Shown here: positions 43,316 through 55,267 of the stretch, one piece after another
How positions within the stretch are numbered: position 1 is the stretch's first letter
How the letters are laid out: each line of letters begins with the position of its first letter
Assembly: GCA_023630585.1 (NCBI GenBank)
Contig: CM042552.1
Span: forward strand, 19,187,069 to 19,251,068
Source of the DNA: Cranoglanis bouderius
Taxonomy: Eukaryota > Chordata > Actinopteri > Siluriformes > Cranoglanididae
Reading direction: 5' to 3'
Length of the DNA: 64,000 bases
Program-made: the position numbers and the translations under genes
Notes under the pieces: generated by a model
What the model saw: only the letters and a program-made list of their open reading frames with translations
Told to the model about the DNA's origin: nothing
The model's database searches: none

Positions 43316-43545
43316 GTAAAAACAAACAAACAAACAAACAAAAACCTTCAGACCCAACTCTAACTCTAAACAAAACGGCGAATTCACCTTCATATTAATA
43401 TGAAATATCTAAATATTCACTTATTGATATCCTTCAGTCCTGTGTGTGTGTGTGTGTGTGTGGACGACAGGCGTCTAGCTCGTGCGTAAAAGGAAATTTT
43501 TGGTTCGTCTCCGTTATCCTCATTCAGTTGCGCGCGCACGCACGC

Positions 43546-44195
43546 ACGCACACTTGGTCTAATTCTCCTTCACACACACAAATCTGTCACTGCTTGTAAT
43601 AAAAGTACTGCGTAGTGACTTCGAGTTCATTTTATTTGGTCGTTGAAAAGTCTTGGGGCTCGGCTGTAGTGAAGAGAAAAAAAGTGTGTAAAGGTGTATA
43701 AATGTGTGCACGTATGATATGTGGTGAATATTCCACATTGTATTAAGATGAACGCTTGTGGCATGTTGAGTAATAATGTAAAATATATTATTAGGTGTAG
43801 TGCACTACGGAGAAGGAATGCTTTTTTTGCTGTATGAGCTGGATGGTGGAGGCTCCGTGAACTCTGTAGTGCACCTCCTGTAACGTGATTGAGGGGTTGA
43901 GAAAACTGCTATCATTTCTTTTTCTCTTTTTCTGCATGCGGTCCTGCCATGACGTTTACATCGGGAGGAAAAGCACCGGCGGTTGAGGGCGAAAGAGAAA
44001 TCACAATATTGAACATCTCTGAATGAACACACACACACACACACACATTCTATCTCCGTTTTGAAGGCCAATCTGTGCGCTGTGTACTTTGTTTACTGTA
44101 GTGTAAGCTACTGTCGCTTTAGGTCCAGACGGCATTGCATTGTTACTCTGTGCTCTTGTTTCACTTCCTGGAATTCTGCTTTTGGCATGTCATTA
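43546..44195. other. Non-coding, inferred first intron
   Basis: No exon recognised. A short (CA)n lies at 44029-44046. Confidence 0.4.
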
Positions 44196-44199
44196 TTTG

Positions 44200-44354
44200 G
44201 GTGATGGTGTCACGATTGGTGCAGCGCCGAGTATTTCCGCTTCACAGCCCCAGGGTTCGATGCGTGAGGAGTTTCTGTGTCCAGGTTCTCCAGTTTCCTC
44301 CCACCTCCCAAAAACATGTTGGTGTGTAGAACCTCACAGCATGTTTTACCTAAC

Positions 44355-44390
<36 letters not shown>

Positions 44391-44475
44391 ATGGTGCTAT
44401 GAATTTAATCCAGGGTGTTGTCCCGCTTCTCTGCCAGTGTTCCCGGAATAGTCTCCTGATCCACCGCCACCCTGA
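44200..44475 (+). mobile_element. tRNA-derived SINE
   Basis: A-box-like 'tggtgcagcgccgag' (44219-44233) and B-box 'gggttcgatgc' (44252-44262), then 'ccagtttcctcccacctccc' and 'aaaaacatg', a (GT)n at 44357-44389, and 'agtgttcccggaatagtctc' with 'accctgactgaag' at the 3' end. This is a common fish SINE body. The (GT)n replaces the middle. Confidence 0.7.
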
Positions 44476-44645
44476 CTGAAGATGAAGATGATTCAAGCTT
44501 GACTGGGATTGTTCTGAGGGTTAGTCTGGTCCTGAAGTGCGGTGCAGTGTGTACGTGTGCGATTGTGTGCTGAAGTTCAGGACCAGATGAATGAGGGGAG
44601 TCGTGTAAACTGAGACTGGGGGCTGCCCGTCGTTCTGAAATGGAG

Positions 44646-44649
<4 letters not shown>

Positions 44650-44704
<55 letters not shown>

Positions 44705-44909
44705 TGTCTGTCTGTCTCTCTCTCTGTATTGCTCTTTCTCTTTTATCTCTCTCTTTCTCTCTTGCGGTCTCTCTCACTGTCCATCTCTGTATCGCTTTCT
44801 CTTCCTGTGTATTTCCGTCTCTTCCTTTATCGCTCTCTTGTTCACTCTCTCTACCTCTCTCCCTCTGTCTTTTCCTCTGTCTCTCTCTGTCTCTCTCTCA
44901 CCCTGTCCT

Positions 44910-44950
<41 letters not shown>
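44650..44950. repeat. (CT)n-rich low-complexity tract
   Basis: Two long CT runs (44650-44702 and about 44911-44949) with degenerate CT-rich sequence between them. The Ser/Leu-rich open frames here are artefacts of this. Confidence 0.95.
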
Positions 44951-44954
<4 letters not shown>

Positions 44955-46035
44955 GTTAGATGGTGCGAATAATCATGAGAACTTAATGAAGTATGTCGTC
45001 ATATTTTTAGCCACTGAATGTTCACTTGTCTGGAGAATCGCATAACAAGAGTAAACATGTCTAGTGCACTATTAGAAAATGTGCCGTCGCTTTATTCCAC
45101 TACCGAGGGGATTCAAAGGATCCTATTGAAGATGTTTGTCTTTGCACATTTCTCAAATGACAGCACTCCAAATATAGATGTGTTGATATGGGATTGTGTT
45201 TTTAACCCCACCGCCACACACTCTCGCAATTATTCTGACAACCCTTGCTTTCTAATGACATTAATAGGTCCTAGTTTCCAAAAAAAGAATGACTAAAGCC
45301 CAATTTACACCAATCGCAGCACCACGTATTTTAATTAACGTGGTCTTTCTTTGTCCAGAGAGCTTCGTATCTGACCTCCTTCTCCGGCTCTCATGAAGGT
45401 TACAAACGAATGAACTTTGTAGGTTTTATTTCCCAAAATCGAAACAAAGAAAGCGGTTACTGAAGACAAAAGAAAAAATGAATCAGCAAATAAACAAACT
45501 AGTGAAGCCCAATTTACAGCAAATGCAGCCACGCTGTGTCTAATACACTCCTATATTCATAAACATGACCTTTGAACTCAAACTTCTGCTTCCTTTGTCC
45601 ATGCTACGTATATGAACACCTGTTCCAGCGCCTTTTATTTATTTTTTTTTTAATCCAAGTCCCAATGCACACCTCTAGAGGGAGCTGAATGCCACTCGGC
45701 ATTATTCTAACGCATAATAGCAGCATGTTACATCAAGAGGGTAAACACCAGGACAAATGTAACCACGTCGACTCTGGGGGTTTATGTTAAATCTGTTTAA
45801 TTCCCTATGTAGCACAGCTCTTTGCACATGTAGCTGTGTAGGACGCTGAATGGCTACATAAGGCACATTTTTCCTCTCTGGAGATCATTTCATTTCACAA
45901 AAATAATGCCTTTCACCTTCGTTCACACTGCTTGATTCTGGCGTCTGCTTTAACATGACATTTTTGAGTGAATACTTGTCTAATCATCCATCTGTGTGGT
46001 CATGCCATCATCATCATCATCATCTGTGTGTGTGT
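44951..46035. other. Non-coding, inferred first intron
   Basis: A local repeat 'agcccaatttaca.caa..gcagc' occurs at 45297-45325 and again at 45506-45530. No gene. Confidence 0.4.
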
Positions 46036-46039
46036 GTGT

Positions 46040-46180
46040 GTCTGTGTGTTTCAGTGCCTTGAAGGAGCAACAGAAACCTCATTGCTGTTGTTTCCTTAAA
46101 TTTGAAGGAACATGAAGCTCCGGGGGAAAAGGTGGAGGTGATGGTGTGTGACCTCGGCCTGGCTGCTTGTGGTGGATACA
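46040..46180 (-). promoter_or_regulatory. Conserved block 4, copy b (right arm, reversed)
   Basis: Reverse complement of 7000-7145 with words such as 'gtgtgacctcggc', 'ttaaatttgaaggaacat' and 'ggggaaaa'. Lies 2.7 kb downstream of the right first exon. Confidence 0.6.
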
Positions 46181-46629
46181 CACACCTGCTTTTAACAATC
46201 CTGCCAAACGATGTCTCGTTTAAATCATTTTTCATTCCCTTTCCACTATCACATTGTTCTCACCTCTTTGTGTTCTTATTTATATTTTTTTAGTTAATAT
46301 ATTTTTCTTTTCTCCATGCATTTTATCATAAACCTGCCTTAGGAAATACATGCCTCTTAATCTTTCTTTGGCTTTTTCTCATCCCTTGTTCTGTGTCGTT
46401 TTGCTCTTGATCCTTAGACGAAGCTGTAAATAATAATGGAGGATCAGACACACAAAGAGAGAGGGAGTGAGTGAGAGAGAGAGAGATCTTCAGGTGCCAC
46501 AGTTGTAAAGTATGTAAGAGGATGATGGAGGACTGCTGAGAATAGGTGCTACATGATTGAATTTTGAAATCAGTAGGTTTACTCGCTGTTCTCTCGCATA
46601 TTACAGCGGGATCAGAAAGCATCACGTGC

Positions 46630-46815
46630 CTGTCAACCTGCAAGGCCGATTCCGATGTAGACGTTCAGGAAACATAATTACCATCTTTCATCAACCATCT
46701 GCTACTGTGTCTGTCTCGTTTAGATAATTAGGACAACAAGTCCTCAGGCTGGACTGAGATTTGCACAATTCCATCCAGGAAAATTGAGAAGAAGTGAACA
46801 GAGCAGTGGGAGAGG
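46630..46815 (-). promoter_or_regulatory. Conserved block 3, copy b (right arm, reversed)
   Basis: Reverse partner of 6335-6530. The run 'taattac' plus 'catctttcatcaaccatctg' is identical in both copies. Confidence 0.65.
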
Positions 46816-47077
46816 CAGTGCCAGAAGTTATACTCTAGAGATTAGTGGAGTGATTAGTGGAGAGATTATGGGAAATTTGATATGTATTGGGCCACAGTTC
46901 ATAGGTCCAATCATAGCCTGATTGGACCTGGTTATGATATTGTTTTAGTCGAACTACTGCTGACCAGTGTAATTTTCTAAACAGGTTATTAAGGTGTAGT
47001 AGCAGATTGGAGTTAGACTGACTCCCCAGGGATCTGCTTTAACACTAAATCATTGTGTGATGTCCTTATAGCTGTTG

Positions 47078-47106
<29 letters not shown>
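47078..47106. repeat. (GT)n microsatellite
   Basis: About 14 GT units bordering block 2 copy c. Block 2 copy b is bordered by (CA)n at 10949-10975, its mirror. Confidence 0.95.
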
Positions 47107-47108
<2 letters not shown>

Positions 47109-47124
47109 AGGGGGTTGTTTCATG

Positions 47125-47495
47125 CTGTGCGGGGTCAGTACAGCAGAAATCCTCTACCTCTAATCAAACTGGACAGCCTGCTGTGAGGTTTCATTCATCA
47201 GCCCAAGACTAGACAGGTTTGATAAATGACCCGGACTCTGGCCTGTCCTCTCCTTCTCACTGTCCTTCTCTGTCTCACTCAAAAACACACACACTGACAG
47301 GTTGAAATGTCTCTCTTCTATTAACTCAACACTTTCTCAGGTTCTTTAGGTGAGAAACTCTTTTTGGTCCAGCTTAAATGAAGTCTGGTGCTTTCAGGAT
47401 AGTAAATTTTAGAAACTCCATCTTGTAAACAACACCAACAAACACCACCATCAGAAATTTGTGGGAAACGATTTTTCACTCACACAAATGAAGGT
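47125..47495 (-). promoter_or_regulatory. Conserved block 2, copy c (right arm, reversed)
   Basis: Reverse partner of 10520-10935 along about 370 bp, including 'caacaccaacaaacaccacc', 'aatcaaactggacagcctgc' and 'caggtttgataaatgac'. Confidence 0.7.
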
Positions 47496-47496
47496 A

Positions 47497-47540
<44 letters not shown>

Positions 47541-47547
47541 GCACACA

Positions 47548-48718
47548 CACCAGTCAGTCATAACATTATAACCACTGACAGGTGAAGTGTGATTAACATT
47601 GATTATCTCATTACAGTGACACCTGTCAAGGGGTGGGATATATTCGGCAGCAAGTGAGCAGTCAGTTCTCGAAGTTGATGTGTTGGAAACAGGAAAAATG
47701 GGCAAGTGTAAGGTCCTCAGCGACTTTGATAAGGGCCAAATTGTGATGGCGAGAGGACTGGGTCAGAGCATCTCCAAAACGGCAGATCTTGTGGGGTGTT
47801 CCTGGTATGCAGTGGTTAGTACCTACCAAAACTGGTCCAAGGAAGGACTACCGGTATACCGGCGACAGGGTCATGGGCGCAAAGGCTAGCCTGTCTGGTG
47901 CGATCCCACAGAAGCGCTACTGTAGCACAAATTGCTGAAAAAGTTATGACAGAAAGGTGTCAGAACACAGTGCATCACAGCTTGCTGTGTATAGGGCTGC
48001 ATAGCCACAGACCGGTCAGAGTGCCCATGCTGACCCCTGTCCACCACCTACAATGGGCACGTGAGCATTAGCACTGGACCATGGTGCAATGGAAGAGGGT
48101 GGCCTGGTCTGATGAATCACGTTTTCTTTTACATCATGTAGATGGTCGGGTGCGTGTGCGTCGCTTACCTGGGGAAGAGATGGCACCAGGATGCACTATA
48201 GGAAGAAGGCAATCCGGCGGAGGCAGTGTGATGCTCTGGGCAATGTTCTGCTGGGAAACCTTGGGTCCTGGCATTCATGTGGATGTTACTTTGACACGTA
48301 CCACCTACCTAAATATTGTTGCAGACCAAGTACACCCCTTCATAGCAACGTTATTCCCTAATAGCAGTGGCCTCTTTCAGCAGGATAATGCGCCCTGCCA
48401 CACTGCAAAAATTGTTCAGGAATGGTTTGAGGAACATGACAAAGAGTTCAAGGTGTTGACAACCTCCAGATTCCCGAGAGCTCAGTCTGATCGAGCATCT
48501 GTGGGATTTGCTGGACAAACAAGTCCAATCCATGGAGGCCCCACCTCGCAACTTACATGACTTAAAGGATCTGCTGCTAATATCTTGGTGCCAGATACCA
48601 CAGCACACCTTCAGAGGTCTTGTGGAGTCCATGCCTCAGTGGGTCAGAGCTGTTTTGGCGGCACAAGGGGGACCTACCCAATATTAGGCTGGTGGTATTA
48701 ATGTCATGGATGATCAGA
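47548..48718 (+). mobile_element. Tc1-like transposon, type B, copy 2
   Basis: Left end CACCAGTCAGTCATAACATT and right end 'ggtggtattaatgtcatgga' plus 'tgatcagag' are diverged inverted repeats typical of this type. It inserted at the edge of a (TA)n(CA)n tract (47508-47550). Both ends are present, unlike copy 1. It lies between blocks 2 and 1 of the right arm. Confidence 0.85.
47698..48680 (+). pseudogene. Tc1-like transposase, type B, frameshifted
   Basis: It starts MGKCKVLSDFDKGQIVMARG at 47698 with a helix-turn-helix (SISKTADLVGCSWYAVVSTY) and breaks near 47889. The piece 48081-48560 keeps RVAWSDESRFLLHHVDGR (first Asp), GGSVMLWAMFCWETLGPGI and FQQDNAPCHTAK (second Asp). A frameshift near 48465 removes the DLNPIEHLW motif from the frame, though its bases remain. 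Dead, but less decayed than copy 1. Confidence 0.9.
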
Positions 48719-49149
48719 GAGAGAGAACTTTTCCCACCATCATGAAGAAAAACTGTTTAAAATATACAACATGGCCAAATGGATCAACTGTGAGGATCCA
48801 TTTGTTTCTACAGTGTTTTTATTTGTTTATTATTTATTTATTATTTATTTATGCTGTTTTGTTGGTCTGAACGTGAAAGTGAAGAGATTATTTTTGTCCA
48901 GTTTCCCCCAGTGTTAATCATGGCTATTAGATATTTATTACCATGTCTCCCTTAGAGAGAACAACTCTCAGTATCTTCTTTGGTCACTTGTAGCCCATCA
49001 CAACATGTAAACCTGCCAGATGTATTATTATAGGAAAGTTCAATGCTTTCAGAGGAGAGTGCTAATTGCACGGTTATAAGGCTTTATCTACAAGCTTAAA
49101 TGTAATTATAAACGGATAAAGCTTATGATTTTGCTGTGGTATAAGAGAA
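48719..49149. other. Non-coding, nothing recognised
   Basis: AT-rich with a (TTTA)-type tract near 48830-48850. Confidence 0.4.
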
Positions 49150-49790
49150 ATAAAACCCATGGTGTTGTCGGAAAATAATTAACTCCGGGGTGGTGTCAGT
49201 AATTCCGCTTCGTCACACCACCCTGTCACTGATTATTTTCCTTTAAGAGCATGACATGGAGAGTTTCATTCCTTACCAAACACCACCATGATGAGCGAGC
49301 ATTCCTTTGAAAATAATTGTTTCCATTGTTTTCCACCCGATTATCGTGGTGGAGTTTGGTTTAGCTTTCATGGAACGCCGACCATGAATCATGGTACCGC
49401 TGCAAATTTATTAGTTTAGTGGCTGCAGAACCTTCCTATATTTGTATTCAAAAGATGAAATGAGACCCTGATTCATATGCTCACCTTGCAGCTGAGTTTA
49501 ACATGCAGTCTTGCAGGACTTCATTTACATCGACAGCAATCTTAAACGGGTCGGATCATATTTGTATCGAATGGCACAGTATGTTTTGTAGTCTGAGACA
49601 GCGACACCAGGGGATCAAGAAGAGGGAAAAGGTTCCGTGCTTAATTGAATGACCTGGTATTGATTGGGCGAAGGAGCGGGATCTTGAAAGTGAGACACAA
49701 TTACCAGCTCCTGCCATTGAGTCCTATTAGCAAACAGTTTAAAGAGCTGCCAAGGTGTTTAGCTTTACCGTCTCTGCATTCCAATATTCC
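49150..49790 (-). promoter_or_regulatory. Conserved block 1, copy c with flanking repeat P (right arm, reversed)
   Basis: The reverse complement aligns with 7375-7945 over most of its length, and with 3880-4040 around the 80-bp core. At 49150-49255 repeat P ('gtgtgacgaag' and 'aatcagtgacagggtggtgt' on the reverse) is continuous, whereas on the left arm it is interrupted by the LTR-like insertion. Confidence 0.7.
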
Positions 49791-52700
49791 ATTGTTAACT
49801 TGCCCTTGCCTTTTCCTCTTGATATGATGCGCCACCTGGGTGCAAATTGGTTCAGCTGGCATTTGTTAGATAAGAGACGTTGTAAACATAACAGAACGGT
49901 AAACCTGAGGAGCAGGAAATTTATTTCACTCTGGATATTTAAATGATCAGTGCCATTTGAACTGAATGTAAAGTCGAGCGTTAGGAAATAGAGTCTATAC
50001 TAGAGCAGAACTAATTTAAAGTGGAATCCATTGAGAAACATAGCCTTGGGGGGTCATTACATTGTAAATCACAGCGCACTCTTATCAAAGATATTTTATA
50101 AATATATATATATATATGTGTGTGTGTGTTATATTTAGGAATTTAATACAAATGCATTCTGTAAGAGGAAAGTTAGGACTAAAAGTTCCATGGTTCCAGT
50201 AAACAGCCAAAATGATTAATTTTAGGAATGAAAAAGTTTAATAATCTGTGTTGTAAGTTAAAGCAAGCAATAAAAATCTCACCATTTGTTGTTTGATGTG
50301 GGATTAAGAGATGGACAAGCCGCCATGTTCTGGTATTCTGGCCGGGAGTAACGTTACACTTTAGGCTCATTATTCAGACTGAGCGATGTGAGTTTTCCAT
50401 CACTCTTTTAAAGCGTTTTGGGGTTTTTGGCCACACCGACCATGCGCCTTAATTAAAGGGGATTATTTTAATTAGAAAGCGCTGTGGGTCTCCTTATGAG
50501 GTCTGTTCTGTTTCACTGTGTGAGCTGTACCCAAATTTCTTTCCCTCCAGAGTGCTCCAAATACCGAACCAAAATGTTCTAATCTCGTTTTCCTTCCGTG
50601 AAACTCATCTGTGGAGTTGTGAGCAATTTTTTTTCTTAATTAAAGGATCAGCAGAACTTATTTGTCTGGACCGAAATATTAAACCCCAGATGTCTGGCTC
50701 AGGGTAAATGTTATTAGGCCAGCACGAGTTTCCTAATTATTTTTAGATACGATTTTGGAGAACGAGTAAACACAAACTTGTGCACAAATCTGTTTACATG
50801 ATTCGGGAGTCTTAGAGCTACACACAGTGTTACCGTGATCAATGTTATGTAACGTAATACCATAATAATTTAAGATGGTGGGTCAAAGTACTTGCTGCGA
50901 CCTTCGCACGCCTTGCTCAGATATAATGAGGAAATCACCAAAGCTCTGTTCCTAGCAGTTCAATTGAAATTCTTTATATATCCTTATTCACCCAGACAGC
51001 AATGAAAACAATGTACTTGCAACAAACATTTCTTAACATTCTCATTTACTCTAATGTGTTTGACAGGAATAGTATCACTACTAACTCGTATAACACATAA
51101 TAACATCAGTTTGCTTTAACAGCAGCTCTGACTGTAGTACAGCTGCAAATCACAGGAACTCGTAGAGCCAAACTATTTCATCTACCCACTACTGATCATT
51201 TCTTTCACCACCCCAAAACGCAGCACATTCCGTCCTGAATCACGACCAGGTCATTAAGAGATGGCACCAGGTTTTAACCATTAGCCCATAATGCTAATTT
51301 AAGTGATTGAGTCTAGACAGCAGGCTCCTAAAGTACTCACAGGGTCCACACAGCATTTCTACTAACTCTCTGGCACTGATCCTCTCATTCCTAATGACCA
51401 TCACAGTGTGGTGTACCAAGTGGAGAAGAAAGTCAGCGCCGGCGCCAAATTTTCAAAGAGTCCCTGAGTGAGCGCCAGCTCTGTTAGAGGGGTTACAGTG
51501 TAATAGACATGAACCCAGGCAGTCTCATTATTTCCTCGATCATCTCTCCATCTCTCCTGGAACGCTGGCAGGTGAACGCTGGCAGCCAGATTTGCTGTGA
51601 AAAGCACAAATCATTTAGAAACCTCGAATAAAGAAATCTCAGTATATGTTTTATACAGAAAAAATATCCATGATTTGCTTTTTATTGGTTACAGAATTTA
51701 TTTACTCCCTTGAATACACCGGGAAATGGGCCCTGTTATGCACACTTACTTAAAGAAGTGTGTGTGTGTGTGTGTGTGTGTTTGGTTTTGCACTGACTGA
51801 ATTCTCCCCTGCAGCCGTTTTTGATTCCCGATTTTCCACCGTGACCGAGCTGCAGCAGCCGTGATGGCGTCTGATCCCTGCCACGACTAAAGCCTTTGAG
51901 CCGTACACTTGTGTGCTTTTATCACATTTCATTCCCTTTACTAAAAAGCAACACCTTTAGGTTGTTTGAACTGTTTGAACAGGAGGACTGTTTACCCTGA
52001 TCTTTTCACTTCGCTTTTTCTCGCCATATCTCTATTTCCTGTTTTCCTTTTGTCCTTACCCTTTACACGTCTCTCTCTTTTTTTCGCTTTCATTTTTTTT
52101 TTTTTTCTCACCTCTTCTTAACTCACCTTGGTATTTTTTTCTCCCTGTGTTGTTTCTCTACTCTGTCAAACCAGTGACTGATACAGCATTGTCCTTCACG
52201 AATGAAAGAATTTGGGCCAACAAGAGAGCTTCAAACCCAGCAACTGCTTAAATATGCAGTTGTTTTGGTCAACCAGTCAGAGAAGTGAGTGATTGTAAAG
52301 GAGTGGAGGAAAAAATGTGTTTTGACATCAGCTATGAAGATAAATGAGACAGAGAGACAATACCGGTGGCAGCCGCGTTGTCAGTGGCACCTGAAATGAC
52401 TCGTTCACAGAGACCGGTATGGAGGAATGTGGGCCCCCCCCCACGACTCTCTCGTCAGTATAGTGTTAGTAGTGCACAGGGCTAATTTAAGGGTGAAGAT
52501 GCTATCTTTAAATTGCTCTTGTCTATGCTGCTGAATGGAGCTCAGGTTCTGAGGATGGATGACTGAGATCTTCACCTTCAGCTGTGAAACTTACTCATCC
52601 AAGAACGCAGTGAAAATCTGAGAAATTCACTGCCTTTTCTGTGAGTCAGGCTATTGACTTTTGGGTTGCTCTGCCTCCACAGTGTAGGTCAAATCAAACT

Positions 52701-53555
52701 GACCCAAAGCTGTGGAATATTTTACTGTGAGAAAGTGATATTTTTGTTCCTGGCTAAATGTCTAAACTCAAGCTTTCGAATCAAATACAAAGGACACATT
52801 TTGAGTTCCACGTTACGAATCTCATACTTGCATTCATGACCGTCATTTCATTGGATTCATTTGGAGAACAGCTTTGAGGAGTTCTTTCACCATGTATGAT
52901 TTTTGACTGGAAAAACAAGGCAAAATGTAAGTATTTTTGTAATTAGCAGATATGGCTGGAGAGAGAGAGAGAGAGAGAGAGAGAATCTGAGAGCAGAAGG
53001 GAAAGGACAAACGGCAGGACACTGGTAAGCAAGAACGAGGGCATTACATTTCATACACTATTGAATTTGTGATGCGGTGGGAACAAGAGGTCGGAGTTTA
53101 GCTCTATGTGCTGTGGAGGATCCTCTCACCTCTCAGCTCTCCTCCATTAGCCACTAGTGAAAAGCAGAGCTGTAATTTATTCGCTGAGTGTTGGAACTCC
53201 TCCAGCGTCAGCCTTCGAGCACAGGATAATCCACACTCCCCGTTAACACTCATGCCACCTAAGCAGGATAATCAGCGGTGGTTCTCTCAGGCAGGTAAAT
53301 GGTGAAGTGGTGAAGCTATTGTATAGAAGTGGATGAAGGAGTCCACAGTTCCCTGAGAGCTGATTGAGAGAGTTTGATGGATGGGTGTGACGTCCGCATG
53401 GCCATCACATTAAAAAAATTCCTTGTGTCCTACATACATCTCAAGTGGTTGCTCTGACCTTTGTTATAGTCACTTGGTGTAGAGGGCATGGCCACACAAG
53501 TTGAGCTTGATCATTAGCTCACATGACCATAACATTTACATAAGCTGTCTATATT
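49791..53555. other. Non-coding, no gene recognised
   Basis: Mostly unique-looking, AT-rich. Candidate single-copy conserved stretches by texture are 50440-50520 and 50640-50760 (several TAATTA/TTAATTA words), but no second copy was seen. A (TA)n(TG)n lies at 50102-50129, a (GT)n at 51759-51782 and a (GA)n at 52959-52984. Confidence 0.45.
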
Positions 53556-53835
53556 GTTCAACCATCCATCCATTTTCTGTACCGCTTATCCTACACAGGG
53601 TCGCGGTGGAGCCTGAAGCCTAGCCCAGGGACCTCAGGGCACAAGGCCCTGGACGGGGTGCCAACCCATCGCAGGGACAATCACACACACAAACACATTC
53701 ACACATATGGACAATTTGGAAATGCCAATCAGCCTACAACGCATGTCTTTGGACCGGGGGAGGAAACCAGAGTACCCGGAGGAAACCCCCGAAGCACAGG
53801 GAGAACATGCAAACTCCACGCACACAGGGTGCAGT
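53556..53835 (-). mobile_element. SINE-type repeat body without tRNA head
   Basis: On the reverse strand the order is 'ggagtttgcatgttctccct', 'tttcctcc', 'gggttggcaccccgtccagg' and 'ggataagcggtacagaaaat' with 'ggatggatgg', a common fish SINE/LINE-tail body. The A and B boxes are not seen. Confidence 0.65.
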
Positions 53836-54350
53836 CGGGATGGTCTGGTTTCTGTGCGAGGTTTCAAGGTTTTGATGTTTTCCCACACAGATTCAAAGTG
53901 ATGGATTGTTGCCTTGTACCTGAACAAATTACTCCGATTAGTCAGTGGTTGTCCAGAGCTACAGATCTGCACTGTGTGGTGGGGGGGGGACCCTTTTTTT
54001 TTTCATAGACTCTAGTATAATTCTGTGGTTAGTAACTGTGTTCTTGCCTCTTTTTACTTGTTGATATCTTGTCAGCTAAATGTATAGACAGAATCCAGTT
54101 GGGAAAAATGAGATTTCCTAAAGTGTGGAAAGGAAGCATGTCATGAAGAATTACTAAAGCTCCATTTCACGGTTGCTTTTCAAATAAAATGTTATTTTAC
54201 TGCAGTGCAGGATTCAGTAATACATTATTCAGGAACTACACAATGCTTTTGGACATAAACGTGTGTAGATTTCACACAGAGTGTTTAGGATCATCTCTCA
54301 CTCACTGCTAGATTGAGGGATTGCTGTGAGGAATAAAAGAAGCTTATTCT
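53836..54350. other. Non-coding, nothing recognised
   Basis: A G run with T run at 53980-54002. No gene. Confidence 0.4.
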
Positions 54351-54353
54351 GTC

Positions 54354-54354
<1 letters not shown>

Positions 54355-54409
<55 letters not shown>
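54355..54409. repeat. (GT)n microsatellite
   Basis: About 27 GT units. Confidence 0.97.
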
Positions 54410-54411
<2 letters not shown>

Positions 54412-54949
54412 ATTGTGTTGAAAACAGACACTAATTTATCTGCCTGTATTTGGCAGTGGTGAATGAACCATTACTCTCACTTCTGCAGCCAAGATCCAGC
54501 GATCAGGCTTTTGTGTCGTTCCAGTACTTCCTTTATAGCTTATTTTGCTTAAATGTTATTCAACTACTATTTTTCTTTTATCATTCAGTCATTTCAATAC
54601 ATTCACTGGGCGAATAAATCCTCATTAGTAAATCATTACAAACAAAGCAGAATAAAACAGCTGGGTGCTTATTAAAATAACACCGAGCTCCAGCCACCTC
54701 GTTTAATAATTCAGGATTTTCAGCACAGTAGGCGTAATGAATGGGAGGTCTTTAGGTCTTGTTAAGAATAATTAGCTCTGCGTTTCTGCAGTCACGACTT
54801 TTATGAAGAACTACAGACGATTCACAGTTTCACTGATGGGTCCCAGGCCCTATCATTCACATCAGATGCCTAGAAAACTACAAAACATCCAAATCAAACA
54901 CTCACTGCAAGGTACCAGACTCAACAAAATCATACATTTAGTCCAGTCG

Positions 54950-55110
54950 GCAAAGTAAAAAAGCGCCAGTGTGCTGCCCAATCCCATGATTCGGGTGCCT
55001 AGAAACCTCATTGACTGGACTAAAAAGCTAGTTAGTGACAAGTGCTTAGTGAGAAGTTAGCTAGTTAAGTCTATTAATGTCTACTAAGGGAAAGGTACAC
55101 ATATCTGATC
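54950..55110 (+). repeat. Dispersed direct repeat, copy 1
   Basis: 'aaagcgccagtgtgctgccc' with later 'gttagctagttaag' and 'attaatg' recurs at 56640-56770. Nature unknown. Confidence 0.55.
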
Positions 55111-55267
55111 TTATAGCTTATTGTGTCCGAGTCCTCGACTGAAATTGAGCAAGACGTCGGCCAGCATTTCTGTCCTTGCATCACACATTAAAAAAAAAAA
55201 AAAAACTATACTATTTGAGCTAGCATCTTTCATTTTTACTCGAAATGAAAGATCGACAATCGTCGAT

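Larger units (their letters stand above)
42870..43545 (+). promoter_or_regulatory. Right promoter and first exon region (empty LINE site)
   Basis: Right-arm partner of 13650-14240 and 16033-16075. It begins with (CT)n at 42921-42950, the uninterrupted pre-insertion state. Then follow 'tacagcaggtgcgctta', a CCAAT box (43009-43014), GTGGGCGTG (43027-43035) and TTATGTAAATTA (43037-43048), all shared with the left copy in order and spacing. Leader sequence with the upstream ORF and the first coding exon follows. The shared region ends beyond 'cgtctccgtta..gcgcgcgcacg' near 43545. Confidence 0.75.

Noticed and set aside
44640..45045. Ser/Leu-rich open frames of 76-113 codons
   Set aside because: Composition artefact of the (CT)n tract.
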